In this document: in pieces, positions 18,343 through 25,824 of the stretch
Position numbering within the stretch: the first letter of the stretch is position 1
How the letters are laid out: every line of letters starts with the position of its first letter
DNA from: Flagellimonas pelagia
GTDB lineage: Bacteria > Bacteroidota > Bacteroidia > Flavobacteriales > Flavobacteriaceae
Assembly (NCBI RefSeq): GCF_003584135.1
Contig: NZ_QXFI01000026.1
Coordinates: 62,001 to 126,000 of the forward strand
DNA length: 64,000 nt
Direction: 5' to 3'
Program-made: the position numbers and the translations under genes
The notes under the pieces: generated by a model
Told to the model about the DNA's origin: nothing
Databases searched by the model: none
The model's input: only the letters and a program-made list of their open reading frames with translations

Positions 18343-21300
18343 TTAAACGAAAACAGGTTCTATTTTTTGGTCAATATAAACAATAATGGCATGTTTGATT
18401 TCATAATCCATTTCTTTTAGCACATCGGCGTACTGCATGATCTGTTCTTTGTGTGAGGGTGATGGCTTTCCAGTCTTGTAATCCAAGATGATGGCTTCTT
18501 TTCCCGAGATAACGATCCTGTCCGGGCGCAGAGAAATACCGGATGTCGTAAGGATTTCCTGCTCGTTCAGTATCTGTAGGCCTTCCTTGAAAAAGTCCTT
18601 CAATTGCGGATGGGTGACCACCTCTAAAAGTTTATCCTCCATATCTTTTGCAGCATCCTTGGAGAAATACCCATTTAACTGCAGATTTTCAATTACTTGG
18701 GGAACCTCTTCCGCATACTTGATCTGGCTCAGTGCAAAATGGATAACATTTCCCATTTCAATGGCTTCGATGCGTTCATCGTCCCACAATCTTCCCGATT
18801 TGGTTGAAATCGTGAAGCCAGTGTCCCCTTTGGGTCGGGTGATATAGGTGATATGGTTTTCATCCGCTTCGGTTTGAGGCTGATTTTCCATGTTTTTGGG
18901 AAACGACCCAAAACGGCAGGTAAGTTGGGTTTCTTGATAGAGCCCCTTACTTTTAAGGTATTCCTGAAAAAGATCGGAATAGGAAAGGGATTCTTGAACG
19001 GAACCCACATCTTTCCCCGTTTCGGTGAAAATGAAAAGGCCTTTTATGGGCCTTGTAAGGGCCACATAAAGCACGTTCATGGCATCCAGCACGGATTTTT
19101 GGGCTTCGTCCATATAGATATCGGATGTAACCTCATTGAAAGCTTCCATATCCTTGTTCATATTGATAAGGAATTCCTTCAAACCCAAATCAGATTCCGT
19201 TGGCGTCGCTGGCACCCAAGCCTTCTTTTTCTTTCTTTTGTCATCCAAAAGAGCATTGGCAAAAGGAAAGATGACAAAAGGAAACTCGAGTCCCTTGGCC
19301 TTATGTACGGTCATGATCCGAACGGCATTCACATCTTCCGGGGCCGCTATGGAAAGTGATGATTTTTTTACTTCCCAATATTTAAGAAATGCATATATAC
19401 TTGGGCCTTCCCGTTTTTCCACATCCAACACCTCATCCATCAAAAAGGTGATATGTGCAATGGAACTCTCGCCAAGGTTGAACTGGGCAATGGCTTTTTC
19501 CAGCAAGGTAAACACGGATTGTCCCCTTAATTTTGAGATAAGGAACCCATATTCTTGCCCAAGAAAGCGTTCCATTTGGTCCATGTTTGTTGAAATGAAC
19601 CCATGAATGTCCTTTTCGCCTTGGGACAGATACATCAATATTTGATAAGCGGCTTCACGGTCGTTGGCATTTTCACATATCCTGAGGAGGGCGATCAAAA
19701 ATCCTACCTTGTCATTGTGGGCCAACAACAGGGCATCCGAAGAAATAATGGGAATTTCGTTCCTTGCCAAAAAATCAGCCAAGAGCATGCCATTTTTATT
19801 GTCGCGTACCAAGATACAGATATCTGAATGGGAATACCCTTCAGAGAGTATTTGATGGATGGTTTCCAATACAGCGTTGCAATACACCTCATCTTTTTCT
19901 TCAGTATCCTTGTCCAAAAAGGTCAACTGCACATAACCGCCAGGATTGTTATTGGTCTTTTGATGGGAATCCTTTAAAAACAGGTTTTGGTAGTCCTCAT
20001 TTTTCAGTACTGGGGCTACGGTGGTAAAAAAGGTATTGTTGAAGCCCACAATTTCATCATGACTACGCCAGTTTGTACCTAATGAATGGATGCTGGGCTC
20101 TACTACAAAGGGATGTGATTTCCCGTTCATAAGATCCAAAAACTGCTCGGCCTTGCCACCCCGCCAACGGTAAATGGCCTGTTTCACATCACCCACCAAA
20201 AACAGGGAGCCATGCTCATGTCTCTCATTTTCACTTTCCAAGGCATTGCCGATCAGGGGAATCAAATTGTCCCATTGCATTTTTGAGGTATCCTGAAACT
20301 CATCGATAAAGTAATGGCGGTATTTTTCGCCCATTCGTTCATAAATAAACGGAACAGGCTGGTCCTTGATTTCATTGGAGAGGATGGCGTTCAGGGATGA
20401 AATGGGGATAATGTCCTTGTCGAGTTCAATGTTCTTGATTTCTTTGGCGATTTCGTTCAGTACCGTCATGGGCACGATATTGCCATAGATGTTTTTCAGG
20501 TAGCTATGCCGATAAATGGCTTCCTTGATTGTCAAATAGGCCTGCAGCAAAGTGCTGGCCAGCGATGATGCATCCCGTTTATCATTGGCTTTCAAAATGT
20601 TGCCCTCAATCAAACTAGGTTCCAGCGTTTTGCTAGTGTACAATACTCTGGGGCTCAATTCACCCTCGACCATTTTCTTAAAATGGTTTGGGAGGGTTTG
20701 CCTTGGAAAGTCGACAAAATCGAAACCTTGTTTTTCCATCTCTAGAAGGGCGGCTTCGGCCTTGTCTTCTATGATCGACCCTATTTTTCCCATCTGGATG
20801 GAAATGTTCTTTTGGATATCCTGAAAATCGCCGATGGATTTCGATTTTAAAGGCTCTACGTGTTCGGCATGGTTTTCCTGAAAAAGTAGTTTTCCCATTT
20901 CGATGAGATCCCGGGTAATGTCCCAACTTTTGTCATCATCAATTTTTTCAAGGGAAAAAGCGATCAGCACTTCCGTCAATTCTTCATCACTTCCTGCGCG
21001 TTCCAAAAGTCTGCCTACCGCTTCTTCCAAAAGGAGGTCAAGGTTCAGTTCCACCTCAAAATTTTGGGAAAGATGCAAGTCTCGCGCAAACGTCTTGATG
21101 ATTTTATGGTTGAACTTATCTATGGTCGATATTTCAAAAAACGAATAGTTGTGAAGTATCCTTTTAAGGATAAGTTTGGATCGGGTTCTTAATTGTTCCG
21201 CGCTCAAGGCCAGTTCTTGGCAAAGTCCCTTAAAAAGCGATTCCTGTTTTTTGGGCACTTTTTCCAATCCAAACCCCTGAAGATTGTCCAGGATCCTTGT

Positions 21301-21471
21301 TTTCATTTCATTCACGGCCTTGTTGGTGAAAGTAATGGCCAAAATCTGTCTGAACTTCAAGGGATAATCGTGGGCCAACAACAGTTTAAGATACTCTTTG
21401 GTCAGGGCATAGGTCTTGCCCGAACCCGCAGAAGCACTGTATATTTTAAAGTTGGAACCTTCCAAAGCCAT
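18343..21471 (-). CDS. UvrD/REP-type helicase with RecB nuclease domain, AddA-like
   Basis: A 1042-residue protein. The Walker A motif [17 protein letters not shown] is at residues 13-29; helicase motifs include [58 protein letters not shown] and VALTRP. The C-terminus carries a RecB-type nuclease core, [21 protein letters not shown] and [11 protein letters not shown]. It is the helicase-nuclease partner of the AddB-like protein at 12858-15587 and should resect double-strand breaks and degrade foreign linear DNA. The start ATG at 21471 gives a short N-terminus before Walker A, as in the family. Confidence 0.9.
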   Translation of the reverse strand: MALEGSNFKIYSASAGSGKTYALTKEYLKLLLAHDYPLKFRQILAITFTNKAVNEMKTRILDNLQGFGLEKVPKKQESLFKGLCQELALSAEQLRTRSKLILKRILHNYSFFEISTIDKFNHKIIKTFARDLHLSQNFEVELNLDLLLEEAVGRLLERAGSDEELTEVLIAFSLEKIDDDKSWDITRDLIEMGKLLFQENHAEHVEPLKSKSIGDFQDIQKNISIQMGKIGSIIEDKAEAALLEMEKQGFDFVDFPRQTLPNHFKKMVEGELSPRVLYTSKTLEPSLIEGNILKANDKRDASSLASTLLQAYLTIKEAIYRHSYLKNIYGNIVPMTVLNEIAKEIKNIELDKDIIPISSLNAILSNEIKDQPVPFIYERMGEKYRHYFIDEFQDTSKMQWDNLIPLIGNALESENERHEHGSLFLVGDVKQAIYRWRGGKAEQFLDLMNGKSHPFVVEPSIHSLGTNWRSHDEIVGFNNTFFTTVAPVLKNEDYQNLFLKDSHQKTNNNPGGYVQLTFLDKDTEEKDEVYCNAVLETIHQILSEGYSHSDICILVRDNKNGMLLADFLARNEIPIISSDALLLAHNDKVGFLIALLRICENANDREAAYQILMYLSQGEKDIHGFISTNMDQMERFLGQEYGFLISKLRGQSVFTLLEKAIAQFNLGESSIAHITFLMDEVLDVEKREGPSIYAFLKYWEVKKSSLSIAAPEDVNAVRIMTVHKAKGLEFPFVIFPFANALLDDKRKKKKAWVPATPTESDLGLKEFLINMNKDMEAFNEVTSDIYMDEAQKSVLDAMNVLYVALTRPIKGLFIFTETGKDVGSVQESLSYSDLFQEYLKSKGLYQETQLTCRFGSFPKNMENQPQTEADENHITYITRPKGDTGFTISTKSGRLWDDERIEAIEMGNVIHFALSQIKYAEEVPQVIENLQLNGYFSKDAAKDMEDKLLEVVTHPQLKDFFKEGLQILNEQEILTTSGISLRPDRIVISGKEAIILDYKTGKPSPSHKEQIMQYADVLKEMDYEIKHAIIVYIDQKIEPVFV

Positions 21472-21524
21472 TTTTCCCGCAAAATAAGGATTAGCGACCT
21501 CAAGTTAACATGGTTTTAGCGGAA

Positions 21525-21532
21525 TATGTTTG
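21525..21532 (+). promoter_or_regulatory. Possible -7 box for superoxide dismutase
   Basis: TATGTTTG matches TAnnTTTG and lies 53 nt before the sod ATG. The -33 element is not convincing. The box overlaps the upstream region of the divergent AddA-like gene. Confidence 0.4.
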
Positions 21533-21585
21533 TTAAAACCCGTATTTTTACCATAATTAGTAATAACACAAAAAACAGAATTATT

Positions 21586-22194
21586 ATGGCTTTTGAATTA
21601 CCTAAATTACCGTATGCATACGATGCATTGGAACCGAATATAGATGCTAGGACCATGGAAATCCACCACACCAAGCACCACAACGGCTACACCACCAATT
21701 TGAACAATGCCATTAAGGGCACCGATTTGGATGGAAAGTCCATCGAGGATATTCTTACGAATTTGGATATGACCAATATGGCCGTTAGGAACAATGGAGG
21801 AGGATTTTACAACCACTCGCTTTTCTGGGAAATCATGTCCCCCAACGGGGGAGGTGCACCTACGGGAGAATTGGCCAGCGCCATTGATGCGGCCTTTGGT
21901 TCCTTTGATGCATTCAAAGAAAAATTTTCAGCCGCGGCCGCTACCCGATTTGGTTCGGGATGGGCTTGGTTGTGTGTTCAAAAGGGAGGTAAACTGGACA
22001 TCTGCTCCACTCCCAACCAGGATAACCCCATTATGCCCGGTGTAGGCTGTGGCGGACAACCCATTTTGGGCTTGGATGTTTGGGAACATGCCTACTATTT
22101 GAACTATCAGAACAGAAGACCTGACTATATTTCCTCTTTTTACAATGTAATCAATTGGGATAAAGTGGCCGAGAATTATAAGGCTGCCAAATAA
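21586..22194 (+). CDS. Superoxide dismutase, Mn-type signature
   Basis: A 202-residue SodA/SodB family enzyme that converts superoxide to peroxide and oxygen. Metal ligands are in standard contexts: H27 in MEIHHTKHH, the histidine in NHSLFW, and the aspartate and histidine in DVWEHAYY. The glycine in NNGGGFYNH and the glutamine in NQDNP are the residues usual for manganese-type rather than iron-type enzymes, so Mn or cambialistic use is likely. ATG at 21586 is the family-standard start; the longer frame from 21526 would cover the promoter region. Confidence 0.93.
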   Translation: MAFELPKLPYAYDALEPNIDARTMEIHHTKHHNGYTTNLNNAIKGTDLDGKSIEDILTNLDMTNMAVRNNGGGFYNHSLFWEIMSPNGGGAPTGELASAIDAAFGSFDAFKEKFSAAAATRFGSGWAWLCVQKGGKLDICSTPNQDNPIMPGVGCGGQPILGLDVWEHAYYLNYQNRRPDYISSFYNVINWDKVAENYKAAK

Positions 22195-22216
22195 GGGATA
22201 CTTCTTAAAAATGAAG

Positions 22217-22246
22217 AGCCGTGTACCTAGTGCACGGCTTTTTTTA
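22217..22246 (+). terminator. Intrinsic terminator after sod
   Basis: AGCCGTG and CACGGCT form a 7-bp stem with a 9-nt loop, followed by seven T. It ends sod transcription before the minus-strand small-RNA copies. Confidence 0.8.
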
Positions 22247-22261
22247 TTGCCCAAAGTTTAT

Positions 22262-22338
22262 AAAATAGAAAAGGGCGAGGAAGCCCCCGCCCTTTTCGTC
22301 CCAAATCTTACCATAAACTTAACCTACTTATGCTATGG
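22262..22338 (-). ncRNA. Putative small RNA, copy 1 of a three-copy family
   Basis: On the minus strand a 39-nt block (22300-22338) begins CCATAGCATAAGTAGG and ends AGATTTGGG. It is followed by a perfect 10-bp terminator stem GAAAAGGGCG/CGCCCTTTTC (22268-22297) and an AT-rich tail. The block recurs almost unchanged at 22493-22531 and 25683-25721, while the stem sequence differs in each copy yet always pairs. Five bases before the block lies TATTTTAG (22344-22351), with TTTG exactly 19 nt further upstream (22371-22374). This copy has T instead of C at block position 24, which extends the CCAT/ATGG pairing by one pair. The expected RNA is about 75 nt. It could instead be a processed 3' UTR element. 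Rfam models such as Flavo-1 are the first thing to compare. Confidence 0.6.
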
Positions 22339-22343
22339 CGAGA

Positions 22344-22374
22344 CTAAAATACTGGTATTGTGTAAAATAACAAA
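22344..22374 (-). promoter_or_regulatory. Promoter of small-RNA copy 1
   Basis: TTTG, 19-nt spacer, TATTTTAG on the minus strand. The -7 box has A for T in the seventh position of TAnnTTTG, but the spacing equals that of the ompA promoter. Confidence 0.5.
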
Positions 22375-22461
22375 GGTTTTGGGATAAATTTTTGAATTTC
22401 CGGGGAAAAATAAAACGTGCAGTTCGTCGATAAAATGGATAAATCGTTGGTAGTCAAACAT

Positions 22462-22531
22462 AAAGAAGGCGGAGTGTTCTCCGCCTTCTTTCCCCAAATC
22501 TTACCATGAACTTAACCTACTTATGCTATGG
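22462..22531 (-). ncRNA. Putative small RNA, copy 2 of a three-copy family
   Basis: The 39-nt conserved block at 22493-22531 is identical in its core to copy 3. It is followed on the minus strand by a perfect 13-bp stem AAAGAAGGCGGAG/CTCCGCCTTCTTT (22462-22491). This copy has the best promoter: TTG (22564-22566), 19 nt, TACATTTG (22537-22544), again ending 5 nt before the block. The predicted RNA is about 70 nt. The two outer minus-strand frames across the block contain stops, so a peptide product is unlikely. It lies about 160 nt upstream of copy 1 on the same strand, making a tandem pair. Confidence 0.65.
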
Positions 22532-22536
22532 TCTTC

Positions 22537-22566
22537 CAAATGTACGGCAAGAGGCATTTTGCCCAA
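22537..22566 (-). promoter_or_regulatory. Promoter of small-RNA copy 2
   Basis: TTG, 19-nt spacer and TACATTTG on the minus strand match the Bacteroidota consensus without mismatch in the -7 box; the -7 box is the same octamer as in the ompA promoter. Confidence 0.65.
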
Positions 22567-22714
22567 CAAGCTTTTAGATGAAACTCCCTTTATTTGGTTG
22601 AAGTGTTCATATGTGTTGAATAATTGATAAAAATCAAGAAAGTTGCACGTTTTTTATGGATTATATCCGACAAACCCTAACGGCTATGGCTAATGAAAAA
22701 TTAAATCTTACATG

Positions 22715-22969
22715 CTATGAAACCATATACTCGATTTCACCACAGAGCTGCCACTTACCATCGACTTTTTTTGCTAAAATCAAAAATCCGTTACCCCCAA
22801 TAATTCTGAATATGACTGCTTTGGTTTTATCCTTGTTTAAATAGGGTTTAGACAAATGAACCCTAAGCGGTCTTGGCGGATTTATTAATGCTACTAAATC
22901 GGGACGGTCCGAGGCATAGATTAAATTTGGGTTTTTAATTTTATTCTTAAAACATTCGCCATTTAATAT
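22715..22969 (-). pseudogene. Headless 3' fragment related to the upstream lipoprotein gene
   Basis: An open minus-strand frame of 84 codons that ends at TAG (22715-22717) but has no ATG near its beginning and is closed upstream by TAA at 22970-22972. The translation contains LSKPYLNKDKTKAVIF and KKVDGKWQL near its end. This aligns with the end of the intact neighbour at 22996-23571 (FSNPIYDKRIINAVIL and KEKGDWNI), sharing the S-x-P, AVI and G-x-W pattern. It is therefore best read as the 3' remnant of a duplicated or replaced paralogue, lying immediately downstream of the intact gene. An unrecognised start codon is the alternative. Confidence 0.6.
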
Positions 22970-22995
22970 TTAGATCTTCTAAGGTGTTTTTCTTT

Positions 22996-23571
22996 TTAAT
23001 AATGAATGGTGTAATACCGGCAAATGATATTCCAGTCCCCTTTTTCCTTTTGTAAAAAATGAAGTATTTGACCTTCTCTACTAATATCGACAAGTATGAC
23101 TGCATTAATGATTCTTTTATCATAAATTGGATTAGAGAAACTAAAAATTTGTTTGCCCATAAGTTCATAGGCCTCTTTCATAGATATGTTTTTACCCAGC
23201 TTTTCACGACTAATATAACTTACTTCATTATAAGTGATTTTTGATTTATCCCACGTTTTTAATCTAAAGGTGGTTTTGTTTAATTTCACTTTGCCTTCAA
23301 TATAGCTCATTGCACATGGGTCAGAATTGTAGCCCTCATCATTCAATACTTTTTGGCCGTTCATGTGACTGTTGAAGTCTTCCATTGCCAGTCCTACTGT
23401 TTCTTCTATTATAACATAAGGTTTGTTGGGATTTTTATAATCATTAAGAATTGTGTTAATGATCCCATATGTTTCTTTTACCAAAGTTTCTTCTTTGGGC
23501 AATGCCTTGCAAGCAATAAATAAGGATAGACTAATCACAAGGAGTACCAAATGGATTTGCCGAGTTTTCAT
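22996..23571 (-). CDS. Small lipoprotein of unknown function, possible partner of the HExxH lipoprotein
   Basis: A 191-residue protein with a lipoprotein signal: basic start MKTRQIH, a hydrophobic stretch and the lipobox SLFIAC (Cys21). The mature part is AT-rich in codon use and ends with a pattern (S-x-P-x-Y, AVI, G-x-W) seen in many small Bacteroidota secreted proteins; no catalytic motif is recognised. Its start lies 41 nt inside the end of the upstream HExxH lipoprotein gene on the same strand, so the two are translationally coupled. An immunity or accessory role toward that protein is possible but is inference only. Confidence 0.7.
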   Translation of the reverse strand: MKTRQIHLVLLVISLSLFIACKALPKEETLVKETYGIINTILNDYKNPNKPYVIIEETVGLAMEDFNSHMNGQKVLNDEGYNSDPCAMSYIEGKVKLNKTTFRLKTWDKSKITYNEVSYISREKLGKNISMKEAYELMGKQIFSFSNPIYDKRIINAVILVDISREGQILHFLQKEKGDWNIICRYYTIHY

Positions 23572-25348
23572 AAGGTAAAGATTCTGAATTTATTAATTGT
23601 ATTATATTTTGTCTTTCCAGAGTTCCTTCTGGATACAGTAGCTCAAAAGTACCTGTGTCAGTTAAACCATTCCAAGCAAGTTTGCCTAAATATTCTCTAA
23701 GTCCATCATAATTATTGGAATCGTTGGTGTCATATTCGGTAAAATTATTTGGCACATAATTATTATTGATAGACCAACTATATAGCGAATCTGCAATATC
23801 CCCAACAAAATTTTGCATATACTCATGGTGGTCGCCTCCAAAAGAAGCTTGGTGAATTGTAAAATCTTCAACCAGTTGAGCATAAGATTCATTATTGGAT
23901 TGAAACGAACCTGCTTGATAAAAATAAAACAGTAAAGCATGAACACTCTCATGTATGGCTGTACTTGCAATATCAATATCTGTTGAAACATCAAGCCGTT
24001 GGGTATTCATCGTAATAAAATAATGTAGTGGATTTCCGTTTTGGGCATGTGTATTTCCTCCTTCTAGAATATTGTTGAGATTATAAGCTTGGATAGTGAT
24101 CGTTGGCTTGACATTACTATTAAAAATATCCCTTACCAAGTCTGTAACAGGGGAGTTAGCCGCAAGGGCTTCCTGTATGATATTCTTTTGACACGGATAG
24201 CCTTCGAGAAGATAAATGATCTCTTCCTCAAAATCCACTTCTCCGTTATCCATCCAGGCGCTTATGCTCTCCTTCCCAAATGCTCTTGCCTTTGCGGAGT
24301 TGGACTGATCTTGCAGGTACTGCTTTAGGTCCTCGACCTCACCGGAGTCCCTGTGCTGGAAATACCATACGAACTGTTGGGGCGTTAGCGAGAGGTCGTA
24401 TCCCAGGGAAAGATGGTTCTTGGCCTTGAACATGGCCAGGTTGGAGACCCCGTTGTCGATGAGGTATCCGTCCACGATGTTCTTGATGTTGGAGTCGGAA
24501 TTGTAATATCCCCTTTCTGCTTGGGACAGCTTTCCACTGGCAAATTCCTTGAGCTGAGATTCGTAGAGGGCGACATTTGTGGGCGCGGTGATGATATAGG
24601 GGTCCTCGAACCCGGCCCCGCCACCGTTGCCGCCCTCCCCATTTCCCAGATCAGGTTCCCCGGGAATGCCGCTACCGGAGCCCCCGATCAAACAGACCAT
24701 GGATTCCTTGTAGAAGAGCCGGTCGTCGCCCGTGAGCTGTGCCTCCAAAATGCACATCTCCCCTGCGGGGTGATCGGTTCCCCCAAAGTGGCACCATAGT
24801 TCCACCACGTCATAGCAGGTGTCGTTCTTTTCAACAAGGCCAACATCCAGTCTTTCCAGATCCAAAGAGAACAGTTCCCTTCTCCCCTCAAAGGAAAAGG
24901 AGCCGTGTTCGGCAAGGGCACGGATACCATCCTTTAGGTGGTACCTGACCAGAAAAGCCTGCAGGTTGCCCGATGGATTCCGCTGTAGCACCAGGTTCTC
25001 GAAGAAACTGCCATCGTTGCGGCCCCTTTTTATCGGAAAAGTATAGGATGTCACATCATCGTGCGTAATGACCTTTACCATGGAAGTGTCCACGGTAAAA
25101 CCATAAAGATCGGAACCCATATTTTTGGTAGTCGTTGTCCCGCCCATTGATGACAAGCGGGAGATTGCCGTGCGAACGGGTTCGTCGTTCAGGTCCTGCA
25201 GTGCCATCTGTTCCAACGAGATGCCCAATGGGGTGGAGCCCCGCTCTTTTGGGTCGTCCTCTTGGGACGGTGCCTCCCCGGGGCTACATGCGTTCAACAG
25301 AAGAAGGAACACCAGTGGCCATATGAGGCACAAGCATAGTCTTTTCAT
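23531..25348 (-). CDS. Chimeric lipoprotein with C-terminal HExxH (zincin-like) domain
   Basis: A 605-residue protein with a lipoprotein signal (hydrophobic helix ending LLLLNAC, lipobox cysteine at 21). Residues about 40-240 form a domain I do not know by name, with the pattern TSYTFPIKR, FFENLVLQ and FLVRYHLKD, followed by a Gly-rich linker (GSGSGIPGEPDLGNGEGG region). The C-terminal third holds HESVH at 466-470, a zinc-protease style motif. Base use changes sharply: 60-nt stretches I counted are 50-70% G+C in the 5' part (24361, 24601, 24781) but 28-30% in the 3' part (23761, 23881), with the switch near 24240 (about residue 370). This indicates a fusion of a resident front end to an acquired back end. 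Confidence 0.75.
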   Translation of the reverse strand: MKRLCLCLIWPLVFLLLLNACSPGEAPSQEDDPKERGSTPLGISLEQMALQDLNDEPVRTAISRLSSMGGTTTTKNMGSDLYGFTVDTSMVKVITHDDVTSYTFPIKRGRNDGSFFENLVLQRNPSGNLQAFLVRYHLKDGIRALAEHGSFSFEGRRELFSLDLERLDVGLVEKNDTCYDVVELWCHFGGTDHPAGEMCILEAQLTGDDRLFYKESMVCLIGGSGSGIPGEPDLGNGEGGNGGGAGFEDPYIITAPTNVALYESQLKEFASGKLSQAERGYYNSDSNIKNIVDGYLIDNGVSNLAMFKAKNHLSLGYDLSLTPQQFVWYFQHRDSGEVEDLKQYLQDQSNSAKARAFGKESISAWMDNGEVDFEEEIIYLLEGYPCQKNIIQEALAANSPVTDLVRDIFNSNVKPTITIQAYNLNNILEGGNTHAQNGNPLHYFITMNTQRLDVSTDIDIASTAIHESVHALLFYFYQAGSFQSNNESYAQLVEDFTIHQASFGGDHHEYMQNFVGDIADSLYSWSINNNYVPNNFTEYDTNDSNNYDGLREYLGKLAWNGLTDTGTFELLYPEGTLERQNIIQLINSESLPYENSANPFGTPCD

Positions 25349-25650
25349 GCCTTGTCAGGTTAAGTTATCAAACAGTAAGGTAGTTGTGGGGTACAACATA
25401 CTAGCCTGGCCCGAGATTGATCGGAGCACAGGGACATTAAAAAATGGTGTATGGGGTATATTGCTACGGAAAGCGAGGACAATATAGCTTTTTTTGAATA
25501 AAAATCGAACAAACCTAAAAATAGACCTTAAGTAAATCGTACGGAAAGTTTGGATATAAATAGGAAGAAGTTGCTCTGACGGTATCAAAATAAGGCAATT
25601 TGTCGGGACAAAACCATCAGTTATGTTGATAGTTTGAACAACCATAAAAT
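25349..25650. other. Intergenic stretch upstream of the HExxH lipoprotein gene
   Basis: About 300 nt with no open frame I would support. It must hold the lipoprotein promoter; TACTGTTTG on the minus strand close to the gene resembles a -7 box with one extra base, but no clear -33 element accompanies it. Confidence 0.4.
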
Positions 25651-25721
25651 AAAAAAGGTGGAATAGCTTCCACCTTTTTTGCCCCAAATCTTACCATGAA
25701 CTTAACCTACTTATGCTATGG
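25645..25721 (-). ncRNA. Putative small RNA, copy 3 of a three-copy family
   Basis: The same 39-nt block as in copies 1 and 2 lies at 25683-25721, followed on the minus strand by a perfect 13-bp stem AAAAAAGGTGGAA/TTCCACCTTTTTT (25651-25680) and an AT-rich tail. A -7-like box TACTTTAG (25727-25734) sits 5 nt before the block, as in the other copies, but no -33 element is evident at 19 nt. It lies 103 nt beyond the purF stop on the same strand, so it could be transcribed on its own or released from the purF 3' UTR. Confidence 0.6.
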
Positions 25722-25824
25722 CAATACTAAAGTAGGTTTGTGGGTTTGCCAGCGTATAAAAACCCGCCAATCTGCTAGTTTCATCGATGAAATGCACGTA
25801 AAGGCATCCCTGATATATGATTTG

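Noticed and set aside
22656..22844. Plus-strand 62-codon frame
   Set aside because: It lies antisense to the headless paralogue fragment and has no supporting features.
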